From Planctomycetota bacterium (lineage in GTDB: Bacteria; Planctomycetota; Planctomycetia; Planctomycetales; Planctomycetaceae), in contig JAHZKX010000051.1 in the NCBI GenBank assembly GCA_022600195.1, positions 62,001 through 126,000 on the forward strand: DNA of 64,000 nt, in the 5' to 3' direction. The position numbers and the translations under genes are program-made. Positions 45,484 through 53,803 of this stretch are shown piece by piece; position 1 is the stretch's first letter; each line of letters begins with the position of its first letter. The notes under the pieces are model-generated. The model was not told the origin of the DNA, did no database searches, and saw only the letters and a program-made list of their open reading frames with translations.

Positions 45484-45495
45484 GTTAAAAATCCT

Positions 45496-46236
45496 TTATG
45501 TGGTTGGAGTCGGGAATTGATCATTCCGCTCAAATGTATAAGACCAGTGAATCGGGTACTCTATTTCAAAACCGCCACGCTTTCTGGCTGGTGGATATCT
45601 GATCTGTCGCTTTTCAAGATGTTCATCGTCGGGCCAGAGTGGATCATTGGGAAGTGGGCGAGCACCCAAGCCGACAGACAATCCTGATTGAGTCACACTC
45701 ACTAGACTCTTTTCAGTGAGCTGCTGCTTCTGATATTTTCCTTCGAGTGTCGGCAGGAATCCGAATCGCCGACCACCTGTTCCCGTATAATTAATCGATT
45801 CTTCATACTTGAGCAGTGTCAATTTTGTGAGATCAATCGTCTGTGTCTGGTCAAGATACAGACCAGCGAAAGCAACATCAGCAGAAACAACGATATCGTA
45901 AGATCTGAAAGTCGTCAGCTCGCCTTGACCGTCCTTGCTAAATTGGGGGAGTGTCGTCACGCGCGTACCGCTTAGCGTATTCGCACTGATCAGCTCATGC
46001 ATTGTCGTCCCGTTTTTTTCCCAGACCAGATCTTGATTCTGAATTGAGTAGGCTGCATGGAGATCAGCCATCGCTGTCACCAGAAGTTCATCAGTGTCTC
46101 CATGCAGGATGCCCTTGATTGCCCACGTCTCTGTGTACCCATAAACGAAACCATTATCAGCGACGAGACCTGATCGTGTGATCGAGATATCTGCTTCATT
46201 CTCCGCGTGGTTATAATTGCCGTATGAATGCTGCAT
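45496..46236 (-). CDS. Tail component, possible distal tail (Dit-like) protein
   Basis: A 246-aa protein whose start overlaps the tape-measure stop by 1 bp (ATGA-type junction). The N-terminal ~120 residues are beta-rich (DISITRSGLVADNGFVYGY, TTMHELISANTLSG), and the C-terminal ~60 residues are Arg/Pro-rich (RQIRYPPARKRGGF). Order right after the tape measure suggests a distal tail role; no homology signature is certain. Confidence 0.6.
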   Translation of the reverse strand: MQHSYGNYNHAENEADISITRSGLVADNGFVYGYTETWAIKGILHGDTDELLVTAMADLHAAYSIQNQDLVWEKNGTTMHELISANTLSGTRVTTLPQFSKDGQGELTTFRSYDIVVSADVAFAGLYLDQTQTIDLTKLTLLKYEESINYTGTGGRRFGFLPTLEGKYQKQQLTEKSLVSVTQSGLSVGLGARPLPNDPLWPDDEHLEKRQIRYPPARKRGGFEIEYPIHWSYTFERNDQFPTPTT

Positions 46237-48260
46237 CAGGATTTATACGCCTTTTCCAAGAGTTTGTTTTTTTCGACTTCTTTCTTCATATCTTCCAGAC
46301 CTTTCCTCATCGATCCGAACGTGTCACCCAGCGCACCGACGACTTCCATCGATGCCTTCTCGACTGCATCACTGCCATCAGCGGCAGCTTGCTGGACAGC
46401 TTTCCCCATGGCCGCTGGTTTTCGAAATCCTGGCAGATCCTCATGATGTAAACCCTGCTCCTCAGCCGACAAGCTGACTCTGTTTTGAGTTGTCTGCGCT
46501 TTGGTTTCTGCTCTGGAGATGACTGCTGCCCTTTGCTGATCCTCCTTGGCAGATCTCGCAAGCTCCTCCCTTTCAAGTTTTTTCAGATTGGTCTCTGAGT
46601 CGGCCTGCTCTTCATTCTTCTTGACGAGAGTCAGATCAGCAGCGACAGAATCAGCACCCGCTTGCCTGCCTGCATTCGCAAAGAAGTTCGAAGCGTGATC
46701 CCCGGCGAGCCCGAGCCGTTCCAGTTCCTGAATATCACGCCTGCTGAGTTCCTGACCTCCGGCTTTCTTTTTGCCAATTTCTTTCGCCCGTTCCTGATCT
46801 GCTGCTGACAGACGTCCGAATCTTTCTCGGATTCTCTGCTGCTCAGACTTCATTGCATCTTTACCAATCTGGATCTTTTCCTTCTCGGCATTGATCTGTT
46901 CGGCGATCAGATTCTTTTGATCCATGATCGACTTGAGGCGATTTTGCTCAGCAACGAGCATTCGACCCTGAGCCTTTTCGAGATCTGCTGTTACCCGCAC
47001 ACGATTCTTCAGGCTGGCAAAATGACCCGCTGCGATCCGCTCCTCCTGGATTTTCTTTTCTTCTGCGACAGCTTTTTCTGCACGCTGAACATCTCGCAGA
47101 GCTGCGATTCTTTCTTTGTCAATGTCGCTGACACCACCTTGACGAGCATCATCCACAGCAACATTTGCATGGATCATATCTCTAGAGAATCCAGCTCGTT
47201 TGGCTTCATCGTCTTCGAACTTAGACCGAGCTTCGAGCAGCTTCTGCTTTCTCTTTTCAGCGGCTTCTGTTTTTTTTTGGGCTTCTTCTGCCTGTTCTGC
47301 TGCTCGGAGATAGCTGTCACCTGCAACGAGTATACTTTCATTCCAGTCCCAGCTTGCACCGATTAGCCATTCGATCCCTCTGGCTATAGCTAAGAATCCC
47401 TCAGCCAGAACAAGCGCGATTGATGCCAGTTCAGCAGCAGCCAATGTCAAAGCAGCGAGCACTTTAACACCTGCGATCATTGCGATGCCTGTACCTGCTG
47501 CTTTCGCACCTGTAGCGACAGCACCTGATCCGGCAGTCGCAGTACCTGATGCACCTGCCACTGCCGATGATGCTGCGACTTTATTATTGCTCGCAGCGAG
47601 AATTTCATTCGCTGCTGCCTGGGCTTTTGTGGCTGTGCCTAATGCGACCAACCCTTCGCGACTTTTCCAGATGACATCCGTGAATCCTTTAAAGACTTTG
47701 ATACCATCCTGAACCATATTGAAATTTTTGGTAAACTTTTCGAAATTCTCCTCGCTCACCAATCCTAAATTGGCAGCTCCCTCTACCAGATCAGCCAGTC
47801 CCTGCACTACGACGACTGCTGATTCATTTGCTTTCTGGTGTCCGGCGACAACAGCTTCCTGAGCTGCTTTGAGCTTTTCAGCATGTTTCTTTGCCGCTTT
47901 CTCCGCTTTTTTATTGGCCTTATCAGCAAGCCTTACTCGCTTTTCACCCTCTGTTTCCTGACTGGCTGTCTGCTTTTCGAGGAGATCAATGATTCGCTCA
48001 GTGAGTTTTTTGTGAGCTTCGAGCTGTTCTGCCGTGCTGAGTTTCGCGATCTGGACAATTAGTTCTGCTTGGGTTTTACCAATCCGAGTAAGCTTTTTCG
48101 AATTATCGTTCGCAATTTTTTCCAGCTTCTTATAGCTCGCATTTCCTGCCGTAACGACTGATTTTGCTTGACCTGCAACGATTTTCGCTTTAGCCTGGTT
48201 ATTTGAATCAGCGACCAGCTTTAGCTTAATGAGCACATCGCGCTCGGCACCATTACCCAT
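46236..48260 (-). CDS. Tape-measure-like tail protein
   Basis: A 674-aa protein made mostly of coiled coil and Lys/Ala/Glu-rich helices. A hydrophobic block at ~260-305 (GVKVLAALTLAAAELASIAL, followed by FLAIARGIEWLIG) is typical of tape-measure proteins that pass through the membrane during ejection. If the usual ~1.5 angstrom per residue holds, the tail would be of the order of 100 nm. The N-terminus (ERDVLIKLKLVADSNNQAKA) matches other short siphovirus tape measures. Confidence 0.82.
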   Translation of the reverse strand: MGNGAERDVLIKLKLVADSNNQAKAKIVAGQAKSVVTAGNASYKKLEKIANDNSKKLTRIGKTQAELIVQIAKLSTAEQLEAHKKLTERIIDLLEKQTASQETEGEKRVRLADKANKKAEKAAKKHAEKLKAAQEAVVAGHQKANESAVVVVQGLADLVEGAANLGLVSEENFEKFTKNFNMVQDGIKVFKGFTDVIWKSREGLVALGTATKAQAAANEILAASNNKVAASSAVAGASGTATAGSGAVATGAKAAGTGIAMIAGVKVLAALTLAAAELASIALVLAEGFLAIARGIEWLIGASWDWNESILVAGDSYLRAAEQAEEAQKKTEAAEKRKQKLLEARSKFEDDEAKRAGFSRDMIHANVAVDDARQGGVSDIDKERIAALRDVQRAEKAVAEEKKIQEERIAAGHFASLKNRVRVTADLEKAQGRMLVAEQNRLKSIMDQKNLIAEQINAEKEKIQIGKDAMKSEQQRIRERFGRLSAADQERAKEIGKKKAGGQELSRRDIQELERLGLAGDHASNFFANAGRQAGADSVAADLTLVKKNEEQADSETNLKKLEREELARSAKEDQQRAAVISRAETKAQTTQNRVSLSAEEQGLHHEDLPGFRKPAAMGKAVQQAAADGSDAVEKASMEVVGALGDTFGSMRKGLEDMKKEVEKNKLLEKAYKS

Positions 48261-48419
48261 CAGACTACCTCCTGAGTGTGAGCCATTGAAAAATTATTTG
48301 GAGACACAATTATGTTGGATTTGCACATATTCGTGCTATAACTGTCATTCCAGTTCGGCTTTATCGAAAGACCAAGGGGTACCAAAGCGAGAAACCAAAA
48401 AAAAGATGAGTTTGCAAGC
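48261..48419. promoter_or_regulatory. Divergent spacer before the plus-strand ORFs
   Basis: This stretch lies between the tape measure (minus) and the first plus-strand ORF and should contain a promoter for the latter. It has a short ATG-initiated 4-codon ORF at 48406 whose TGA overlaps the next ATG (ATGA at 48420). Confidence 0.4.
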
Positions 48420-48554
48420 ATGAGCCACGAAGTCCAGCACCTTCATCTGCATACACAGGATAAAATATCTGAGTTCAGATTTGGCATCATGACATTCGTC
48501 CGCACCTGTGTGTGTTCCGGCTGCATCATCTACTATGTTATCTGGAGTATGTAA
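48420..48554 (+). CDS. 44-aa membrane peptide in the phage module
   Basis: ATG 48420 to TAA 48552-48554 encodes MSHEVQHLHLHTQDKISEF and a C-terminal hydrophobic helix (CIIYYVIWSM). It is immediately followed (1 bp) by the 93-aa gene. It is oriented against the phage genes and has only a weak ribosome site. It might be a holin- or antiholin-like peptide, but the coding status is uncertain. Confidence 0.4.
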   Translation: MSHEVQHLHLHTQDKISEFRFGIMTFVRTCVCSGCIIYYVIWSM

Positions 48555-48555
48555 T

Positions 48556-48837
48556 ATGCCTGAGCATGAATTCTTCAGCACCGGCCAAAAGGTCATCCTG
48601 GCTATCGCAGTCGTCGGCATACTGTTTTTGTTGGGCGTAGACCATGAAAACAAAGAGCGTAAAAAGCGGAAAGCAGAGGAAGCCAAGGAAGCCGTTGAAT
48701 TAAAAGACCTCTCTCCTGAAGGTAAGCTCCTGCACAAGCTCGTCAAACAGAATGAGGAAGAGAAAAACAAGCCTAATGTTATTGGTGCACTGTTAATCAT
48801 AATTGGAATCGCCTACTGTATTTTCACTTATCTCTAA
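48556..48837 (+). CDS. 93-aa two-helix membrane protein (holin-like arrangement)
   Basis: ATG 48556 has GGAG 9 bp upstream. The protein has an N-terminal helix (VILAIAVVGILFLLGV), a very basic and acidic linker (ENKERKKRKAEEAKEA) and a C-terminal helix (VIGALLIIIGIAYCIFTYL). Two helices flanking a charged loop are seen in class II/III holins. It lies on the plus strand between tail chaperone and tape-measure genes, an abnormal position for a lysis gene, so an inserted unit is likely. Confidence 0.55.
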   Translation: MPEHEFFSTGQKVILAIAVVGILFLLGVDHENKERKKRKAEEAKEAVELKDLSPEGKLLHKLVKQNEEEKNKPNVIGALLIIIGIAYCIFTYL

Positions 48838-48924
48838 GCAAACATAACTCGCCTAATCGCCCCTGCCCACAAATAAGCGGCTGTAAGAGCCGAACACATT
48901 AAAGACGCTGGGGCCAGCCTTAAT

Positions 48925-49113
48925 GTGGCCAGAAGGGAAAACCTTCTCGGCAATCTCGCATATATGATCTTTGTTCTTGTCTTTACCGGTTCGGCTTTCT
49001 TACTGGGTAAACTGATATCCGTAATTGTCAGGACGATTATCTGCCCCCCATCATCGCACTCATCACCTGGAACTGTCTTTGCTCTGCAGCAATATCAGTC
49101 AGCTCCTGTATAA
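48925..49113 (+). CDS. Possible 62-aa membrane peptide overlapping the tail gene
   Basis: A GTG-started frame (or from ATG 48961) with one strong membrane helix (MIFVLVFTGSAFLLGKLISV). The last 26 codons overlap the minus-strand gene at 49037, which is better supported, so the C-terminal part may be artefact. Listed as weak because it forms a third membrane ORF in the same plus-strand block. Confidence 0.25.
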   Translation: MARRENLLGNLAYMIFVLVFTGSAFLLGKLISVIVRTIICPPSSHSSPGTVFALQQYQSAPV

Positions 49114-49405
49114 TCACCGCATTCCGTCTCACAGTGGGATCATCGGGAAACTGGCCAATCGCTTTGCATTCTTTCCAATGCTGATAAGCCCGCATATTCT
49201 TTTCGCTCAATACATTCTGATTCTCTGGCGTTCCTTTCGGGCAGCCCTTACTTGTTCGACAGGGAGCAGGCACAGTCGGCAGCCGCTTGCAACATTCACC
49301 ACGGCTTGTGACTCTCGTCTGTCCTGTCTCCTCGTTGTAAACGAAATCGAGACAATGCTCGCAATCTCTGAACGCCACTTTCGGATGAAACAGGAGTAGT
49401 TCCAT
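49037..49405 (-). CDS. Cys-rich 122-aa phage tail region protein
   Basis: The N-terminal half has CEHC, CCK, C and CP cysteines in a zinc-site-like order (CEHCLDFVYNEETGQTRV and so on); the C-terminal half is helical (QELTDIAAEQRQFQVMSAMM). It stands 8 bp after the previous gene. Position between tail tube and tape measure suggests a tail assembly chaperone role; no programmed frameshift with the previous gene is evident. Confidence 0.65.
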   Translation of the reverse strand: MELLLFHPKVAFRDCEHCLDFVYNEETGQTRVTSRGECCKRLPTVPAPCRTSKGCPKGTPENQNVLSEKNMRAYQHWKECKAIGQFPDDPTVRRNAVIIQELTDIAAEQRQFQVMSAMMGGR

Positions 49406-49413
49406 CCCTCTTC

Positions 49414-49785
49414 TTAGTTTTTTGCGTCTGCCACTGCCTCATCCTGTTTTGCTGCGAGATCCTTATCACTCATGTCCGAGTATGTAATGATGTTGAAAAG
49501 CCGATCCACAAAAGGCTGCTTAAGACGAGACAGTACCTCGGCAGTGATCGGCAAACTGTTTCCTTTATGGAGCAGATCCCACTTGATCAAATTGTCAATG
49601 ATTAGATTGTTGATTCGCTTCGTTTTCTCAGCAGCAGAGATTGAACCCCACTGCTCGAGCACCTCTCTGATTTTCACCGGCATCACTGGCCGGAATTCGA
49701 ATCTCACTGCCTGATGGATTCCTGGTGATTCCTGCATGTATCCGGTTTCTGTGTATCCATCCTCAATATACGCTGACGTCGTCAT
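49414..49785 (-). CDS. Tail assembly protein candidate (123 aa)
   Basis: Start ATG 49785 is preferred (AAGGAAAAG upstream) over the longer frame to 49827. The protein is mostly helical (EVLEQWGSISAAEKTKRIN ... WDLLHKG) with a long loop. By order after the tail tube gene it corresponds to the first tail-assembly chaperone of siphoviruses. No distinctive motif. Confidence 0.62.
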   Translation of the reverse strand: MTTSAYIEDGYTETGYMQESPGIHQAVRFEFRPVMPVKIREVLEQWGSISAAEKTKRINNLIIDNLIKWDLLHKGNSLPITAEVLSRLKQPFVDRLFNIITYSDMSDKDLAAKQDEAVADAKN

Positions 49786-49887
49786 TTTCTTTTCCTTAAA
49801 AATATTCCGTGATAAATAAATCAGCACGTAGAGATTTTGTGAAACGCATTGAACTCATCAAGATAACTTAAAAAATCGTTCATAACT

Positions 49888-50784
49888 CTAAGCATGGGCA
49901 TTCGTGACGATTAGACTTTTCGTTGTTCCTGAACTTCGAACCATGCCCTGCAATGGCAGTCGAATGACATCTTTCCCACCCATCGAAGGCGTGATATTGG
50001 CGTACTGAATTGCAGCCATTTCAAACGTCAGCACATCTGTTATGACTTCCGCATTCGTAAAGACCAGCGTGCCGGCAGCACCATCAAGATCCTGCTTGAC
50101 AAGATCTGTATTATCCGTATCCCAAGGGTGATCGGTCGCCAATGTGATCACACGATCTATTAAGGGAATATCATGCCGAGTCAACCCATTCTCAAACAGT
50201 TCAGTGTTGAGACGATTCTCTATCGTGAGGCTGAAATTTTCAAAGGATCTTGTCGCAGCCTGGAGCGTCAGCATACCATCGGCCATCAGGAATGGCTTTT
50301 CCGTTGGAGCCGTCAGAGGTGTGAACGTCCCGGCATTACCGACTGTTTCAGCTTCAGCCTCGATCTCTAGATCCAAAAACAAGAAGTCGCCCTTCGCTCC
50401 GCTGAATGTGGCCTTCGCAATCCGGCAGCCGGTGTATGTGTAGACTTTGGCACCACGATCGATCAGCAGCAGGAACTCAGGCAAAGTGTCAGCTAGAGCG
50501 AACACATTTGTCGCTTCTGCCGTTCCGCAGATATAAGGCAACAGAGTGTCCAGGGCGATTCGTGAGCAGGCAATTTTGATACTACCTGACACTCGCTTTA
50601 ACCCTTCACGCGTGCGTTCTTTATTGTGGTCTGTCGTGCCCGTCATGCCATTAGTTTCGATGATCTCAGCAGTCTCGACCAATGACTCTGGGAGGATGAT
50701 CTCAATCGGAATTGAGCTGACATCAAAAGGCAGGGCCGTATCAAAGGCAATTAGTCCGAATGTTCCGATTTCGGGAGTGGTCAT
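49888..50784 (-). CDS. Major tail tube-like protein
   Basis: ATG 50784 gives a 298-aa protein that is almost entirely beta-rich (TPEIGTFGLIAFDTALPF, GDFLFLDLEIEAEAETVGN, ITDVLTFEMAAIQYA). It sits directly after the tail completion genes and before the chaperones, which is the standard position of the tail tube subunit. The strong ribosome site (GAGG) and length fit a highly expressed structural gene. Confidence 0.68.
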   Translation of the reverse strand: MTTPEIGTFGLIAFDTALPFDVSSIPIEIILPESLVETAEIIETNGMTGTTDHNKERTREGLKRVSGSIKIACSRIALDTLLPYICGTAEATNVFALADTLPEFLLLIDRGAKVYTYTGCRIAKATFSGAKGDFLFLDLEIEAEAETVGNAGTFTPLTAPTEKPFLMADGMLTLQAATRSFENFSLTIENRLNTELFENGLTRHDIPLIDRVITLATDHPWDTDNTDLVKQDLDGAAGTLVFTNAEVITDVLTFEMAAIQYANITPSMGGKDVIRLPLQGMVRSSGTTKSLIVTNAHA

Positions 50785-50794
50785 TTTATTTTCC

Positions 50795-51247
50795 TCATAG
50801 TTTATCGATTTGTTGAATGACTGAATCAGCGACCTTGGTAGTCGCACTATGTGTTACCTTCTCATTGAAACCCAGGAATTGTCGCTGAGGTATTAGTCCT
50901 GATCCTTCTTGATGCGTGCTTGCATATTCAACGTACGTCCCGAGAGTCAATCCTTCATCGCTGACTGTTTCGAGATGGCCTGCTGTCTTTTCTGTCACAC
51001 TCTCCTGAAGTTTGTAAGTATCAAGCAGCGGTTTATTGTTCTGATTCCTGTGTGGTGGTCTCGGCTGTTTCAGAGCAGGCCATTTTGATCCAGTCGGAGA
51101 AATGCCTTGCTGGAATCCAGTATTGATCTGTTCTTTCGTATCTTCGACAATTTTCTGCATCACACTTTTGCATTTGGGCTTTTGTGTGACGACGACGATT
51201 CCGTCGAGGAACTCTCCGAGATCTTCGATGTCAATTTCTTTAGACAT
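50795..51247 (-). CDS. Tail completion/virion morphogenesis protein (gpS/Mu gpG-like)
   Basis: A 150-aa protein with the family's pattern: INTGFQQGISPTGSKWPALK at ~38-57, a PLLDTYKLQESVT stretch, and EYASTHQEGSGLIPQRQFLG near the C-terminus. Such proteins close the head-tail junction. Start ATG 51247 lies inside the preceding gene (88-bp overlap). Confidence 0.85.
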   Translation of the reverse strand: MSKEIDIEDLGEFLDGIVVVTQKPKCKSVMQKIVEDTKEQINTGFQQGISPTGSKWPALKQPRPPHRNQNNKPLLDTYKLQESVTEKTAGHLETVSDEGLTLGTYVEYASTHQEGSGLIPQRQFLGFNEKVTHSATTKVADSVIQQIDKL

Positions 51248-51432
51248 GGCCGCGATCCTTTCTCAGTTGTGATCTGTGGTATGAGGGCTTCGAGTTGATC
51301 CAAGCTCATGCCTTTCATTTCGGCATACAGTTTTTTCGCAGTAGCCATATCTGTCCTGAACTTCAATCTACCGTGAGTCGTTCGAATTGAGATGGTCTGT
51401 TCCGTCTCGGTGCTGAATTCATATTCTGCCAT
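51160..51432 (-). CDS. 90-aa phage protein overlapping the tail completion gene
   Basis: Start ATG 51432 overlaps the previous stop (TAATG). Residues 1-62 are convincing (MAEYEFSTETEQTISIRT ... KLYAEMKGMSLDQLEALIP). The last 28 codons overlap the next gene in another frame and give a Ser-rich tail, so the C-terminus may be accidental or a genuine long overlap. No family recognised. Confidence 0.6.
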   Translation of the reverse strand: MAEYEFSTETEQTISIRTTHGRLKFRTDMATAKKLYAEMKGMSLDQLEALIPQITTEKGSRPCLKKLTSKISESSSTESSSSHKSPNAKV

Positions 51433-51881
51433 TATCTTGTCTCCCAACTGATAAACCACAGGGTCATCCCTGCGTGATATTCTCCGGCTTCAAACCATCC
51501 TGGGTCTACAACCGCCCCAGGGGATACGTAACTGTTGACTACGGAATCCACGCCCGCTAAACGAGGAGTGCGAAACTTCTTTACAATCGTTTCATACCAG
51601 GTTAAATACTTGTTTCTGTTAAGTATTTGATTCTGTTGATCTGCGTCCACGATAAAAACACCAACTTGATATTCGATCTGATCTCTCTCATTTGTTCCCT
51701 CCTTCGAGTTATATTTCGGTGTACCTGGTGCAATTAAAATTGCCGGGAAATCTGTACTGGTAAAATTTCGCGTGCTGGGTACTTTCTGGATAATAATCGA
51801 ATCATCTGCGATATCGGTCAGAGTCAAAAATTCGATTTCTGATTTCACCGTTGTCAGGATAGATTCCAGAATGGCTGTCAT
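51432..51881 (-). CDS. Tail terminator-like protein
   Basis: The 149-aa protein starts at ATG 51881 and has a mixed alpha/beta pattern (ILTTVKSEIEFLTLTDIADD, IEYQVGVFIVD) found in tail terminator and minor tail proteins of the gpU group. It overlaps the preceding connector gene by 4 bp and the next by 1 bp. The order (connector, this, completion protein) agrees with the role. Confidence 0.62.
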   Translation of the reverse strand: MTAILESILTTVKSEIEFLTLTDIADDSIIIQKVPSTRNFTSTDFPAILIAPGTPKYNSKEGTNERDQIEYQVGVFIVDADQQNQILNRNKYLTWYETIVKKFRTPRLAGVDSVVNSYVSPGAVVDPGWFEAGEYHAGMTLWFISWETR

Positions 51882-52219
51882 TTCTCTCTCCTGCAAATAC
51901 AACGCCAATGAGTTTGTGATCGCACACATGAGATAGAAATCACTGTCCAGACTACACTATTCGAATCCGTGATGGCGTCGCCTGTTTCAATCTCTTTGCC
52001 CGCCAATAATAGGTTAGGAATATTCCAGACAATGCCCTCTGAAGCTGATGTGACAAGTCCGCGGGCTACATCATCCCGCGTAATATCCCGCATCCAGGCA
52101 TGAGAGACGCTTTGGGTTTCCACGGTATCATTATTCACACCCCGTTTCGTCGTCAGCGTAATGGCTTCTGTGCCAGGCATTTTTAGATATAGTCTGTTTA
52201 GTTGAGCTACGCTTACCAT
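51878..52219 (-). CDS. Head-tail connector-like protein (113 aa)
   Basis: Small beta-rich protein (AITLTTKRGVNNDTVE ... GDAITDSNSVVWTVISIS) resembling head-tail stopper proteins. Its start overlaps the stop of the gp6-like gene by 1 bp (ATGA-type junction at 52219), and the stop overlaps the following start by 4 bp. A connector role is supported by synteny rather than by a motif. Confidence 0.62.
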   Translation of the reverse strand: MVSVAQLNRLYLKMPGTEAITLTTKRGVNNDTVETQSVSHAWMRDITRDDVARGLVTSASEGIVWNIPNLLLAGKEIETGDAITDSNSVVWTVISISCVRSQTHWRCICRREK

Positions 52220-52881
52220 CAGATCACAACCTTCTTGTAATGAGCCAACGATCCTCTGACCGAATCAAGGAACTTTCCTTCGTCTTCGAATCCAGCAAGT
52301 GTGTAGGAGTAATCCTCAATCGATTCCGACTCAACGCGACCACCGTGATCAATGGATTGAACCATCGAGATCACCAATTTGTTAGCCGCGAACTGAATGT
52401 CAGATGGCACAGTCGCCCATCCGGCAACATAAACGACTTTGATATTCCCTATTCCTAGACCGGGAGCACTTGTTAATTGCCCTTGTAGTCGGGAGGAAGG
52501 GCGAGGCCAGCCTTTACCCGTGTGATAGACAATCCCACTTTTACTGACTTCTGTATTCGTTGCGTCATCTTTCTGGAGAACAAAGTCCGTTCCCTCAACC
52601 AATACAGAAGAGGCGGGGAAAGCCTCCGTGCCGTCCCCATAATATCCGTCACTATCTAAATGAACTGAAGTGATTGATTGCACTGGGGTTTGGTTAAGTA
52701 ACAGAACCTTATCGCCTGAGCCGCTGTAGAACTCTGTGTACGTCGCTTGTTCGATATTTCGCTGCAAATAACCTTTGATGATGGCACCAGCCTGTGGGAT
52801 CATTAAATCGATCGCAGCATCCAATGACGTATCACTGATGCCGAGAAGCGTTTTAATTGTTGCCTTGTCTGTTAATGCCAT
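52219..52881 (-). CDS. gp6-like head-tail connector (adaptor)
   Basis: A 220-aa protein whose N-terminal helices (TDKATIKTLLGISDTSLD, AIDLMIPQAGAIIKGYLQR) match the phage gp6 connector family; a beta insertion follows (TYTEFYSGSGDKVLLLNQ ... SITSVHLDSDG). It forms the ring below the portal. Start ATG 52881 has GGAGAC upstream; an ATG two codons further is also in frame. Confidence 0.85.
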   Translation of the reverse strand: MALTDKATIKTLLGISDTSLDAAIDLMIPQAGAIIKGYLQRNIEQATYTEFYSGSGDKVLLLNQTPVQSITSVHLDSDGYYGDGTEAFPASSVLVEGTDFVLQKDDATNTEVSKSGIVYHTGKGWPRPSSRLQGQLTSAPGLGIGNIKVVYVAGWATVPSDIQFAANKLVISMVQSIDHGGRVESESIEDYSYTLAGFEDEGKFLDSVRGSLAHYKKVVI

Positions 52882-52968
52882 CTTCAATTTGTCTCCCTGA
52901 GAGTTCTTTCATTCATTATCTGAAATAGTGAACCAAATCATTCCTGCAAATGGTCATAGCTATGACCA

Positions 52969-53178
52969 TCATTTTTTCATCGTTGCTTCTTTCACATTTG
53001 ACGATGTTTTTTCGTCACCAACAGTTTGATAGAAGGCTTTGGCTAACTTATAGGCTCTTCTTACATAGTGTGATTCATCAAATCCTTGATGTGTGGTGAC
53101 ACACATTTGAATAAAAATCCGTTCTGCCAAGGATTCAATTTGAGATGTTTTGGCTGATTGTTTTAATCTCTGATTCAT
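52969..53178 (-). CDS. Small helical phage protein, 69 aa
   Basis: MNQRLKQSAKTSQIESLAER followed by a second helix (SHYVRRAYKLAKAFYQTV). Basic and helical, between the capsid-side gene at 53231 and the connector. Typical of small morphogenetic proteins, no family recognised. Confidence 0.55.
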   Translation of the reverse strand: MNQRLKQSAKTSQIESLAERIFIQMCVTTHQGFDESHYVRRAYKLAKAFYQTVGDEKTSSNVKEATMKK

Positions 53179-53230
53179 CTGTGGTAGTTCCCAGCAATTT
53201 TTCCTGACTGAAGAAAATGCGAAAGAGGCA

Positions 53231-53743
53231 TCATGCGATAGCAGACTGTTTTATTTCATTGACGTAATCAGCTCCCTGAAGAATATAAAATCCTGCTCCG
53301 AGCTGTGCGTTTGCCCCAACGTCTGCCACGTTAAATGAAACAAAAGTGAAGCCGTTATCAGAGTCTAAGTCATCGGCCAGGACCTCAATGGCGATCAGTG
53401 CCTCATTTTCTGCACCATCAATGGATGCAGTGTCGAAACTTGCGGCTTCCGTTTGTTCGGCGAGAGAAAATTGACCAACGGCATTGATATCAGTCGCACC
53501 TACTTTATGCCGAATGCGAGAAAAATTCAGAGCCTTCGAATTGCCAGAAGTTGCGGCATCGTGCTGCAGTGCAGAGACCACAGGGTCATCTCCCGCGGTT
53601 CCAATGGAGGCCAACAAGATAAAGAGACAACGATCATAATTTTTCAGATTAACCCGGTCTCCAGTATTGGCAGCGGTTGCCAAGTCAACTGGCATGAAGG
53701 CGGGAATAATATCGTGATTTTCCAGGAATTCTTTATTAAACAT
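53231..53743 (-). CDS. Phage capsid-region protein (decoration-like), 170 aa
   Basis: A beta-rich acidic protein with DRCLFILLASIGTAGDDP and GFTFVSFNVADVGANAQLG. It is the first gene after the major capsid gene, where decoration or stabilisation proteins are usually found. Start ATG 53743 has AAGGATC upstream. Confidence 0.6.
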   Translation of the reverse strand: MFNKEFLENHDIIPAFMPVDLATAANTGDRVNLKNYDRCLFILLASIGTAGDDPVVSALQHDAATSGNSKALNFSRIRHKVGATDINAVGQFSLAEQTEAASFDTASIDGAENEALIAIEVLADDLDSDNGFTFVSFNVADVGANAQLGAGFYILQGADYVNEIKQSAIA

Positions 53744-53803
53744 TGAATGAGATCCTTCTCGATTTTGATTCTTGAATGGGAATTATAATTCTTCATCATG
53801 CCA

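Noticed and set aside
48345-48800. 151-aa minus-strand frame opposite the small plus-strand membrane ORFs
   Set aside because: It is Ser/Phe-rich with no ribosome site and mirrors the charged linker of the 93-aa protein.
49037-49785. Programmed -1 frameshift between the two tail-assembly genes
   Set aside because: The second gene has its own ATG and ribosome site 8 bp after the first stop, and no slippery heptamer was seen at the junction.
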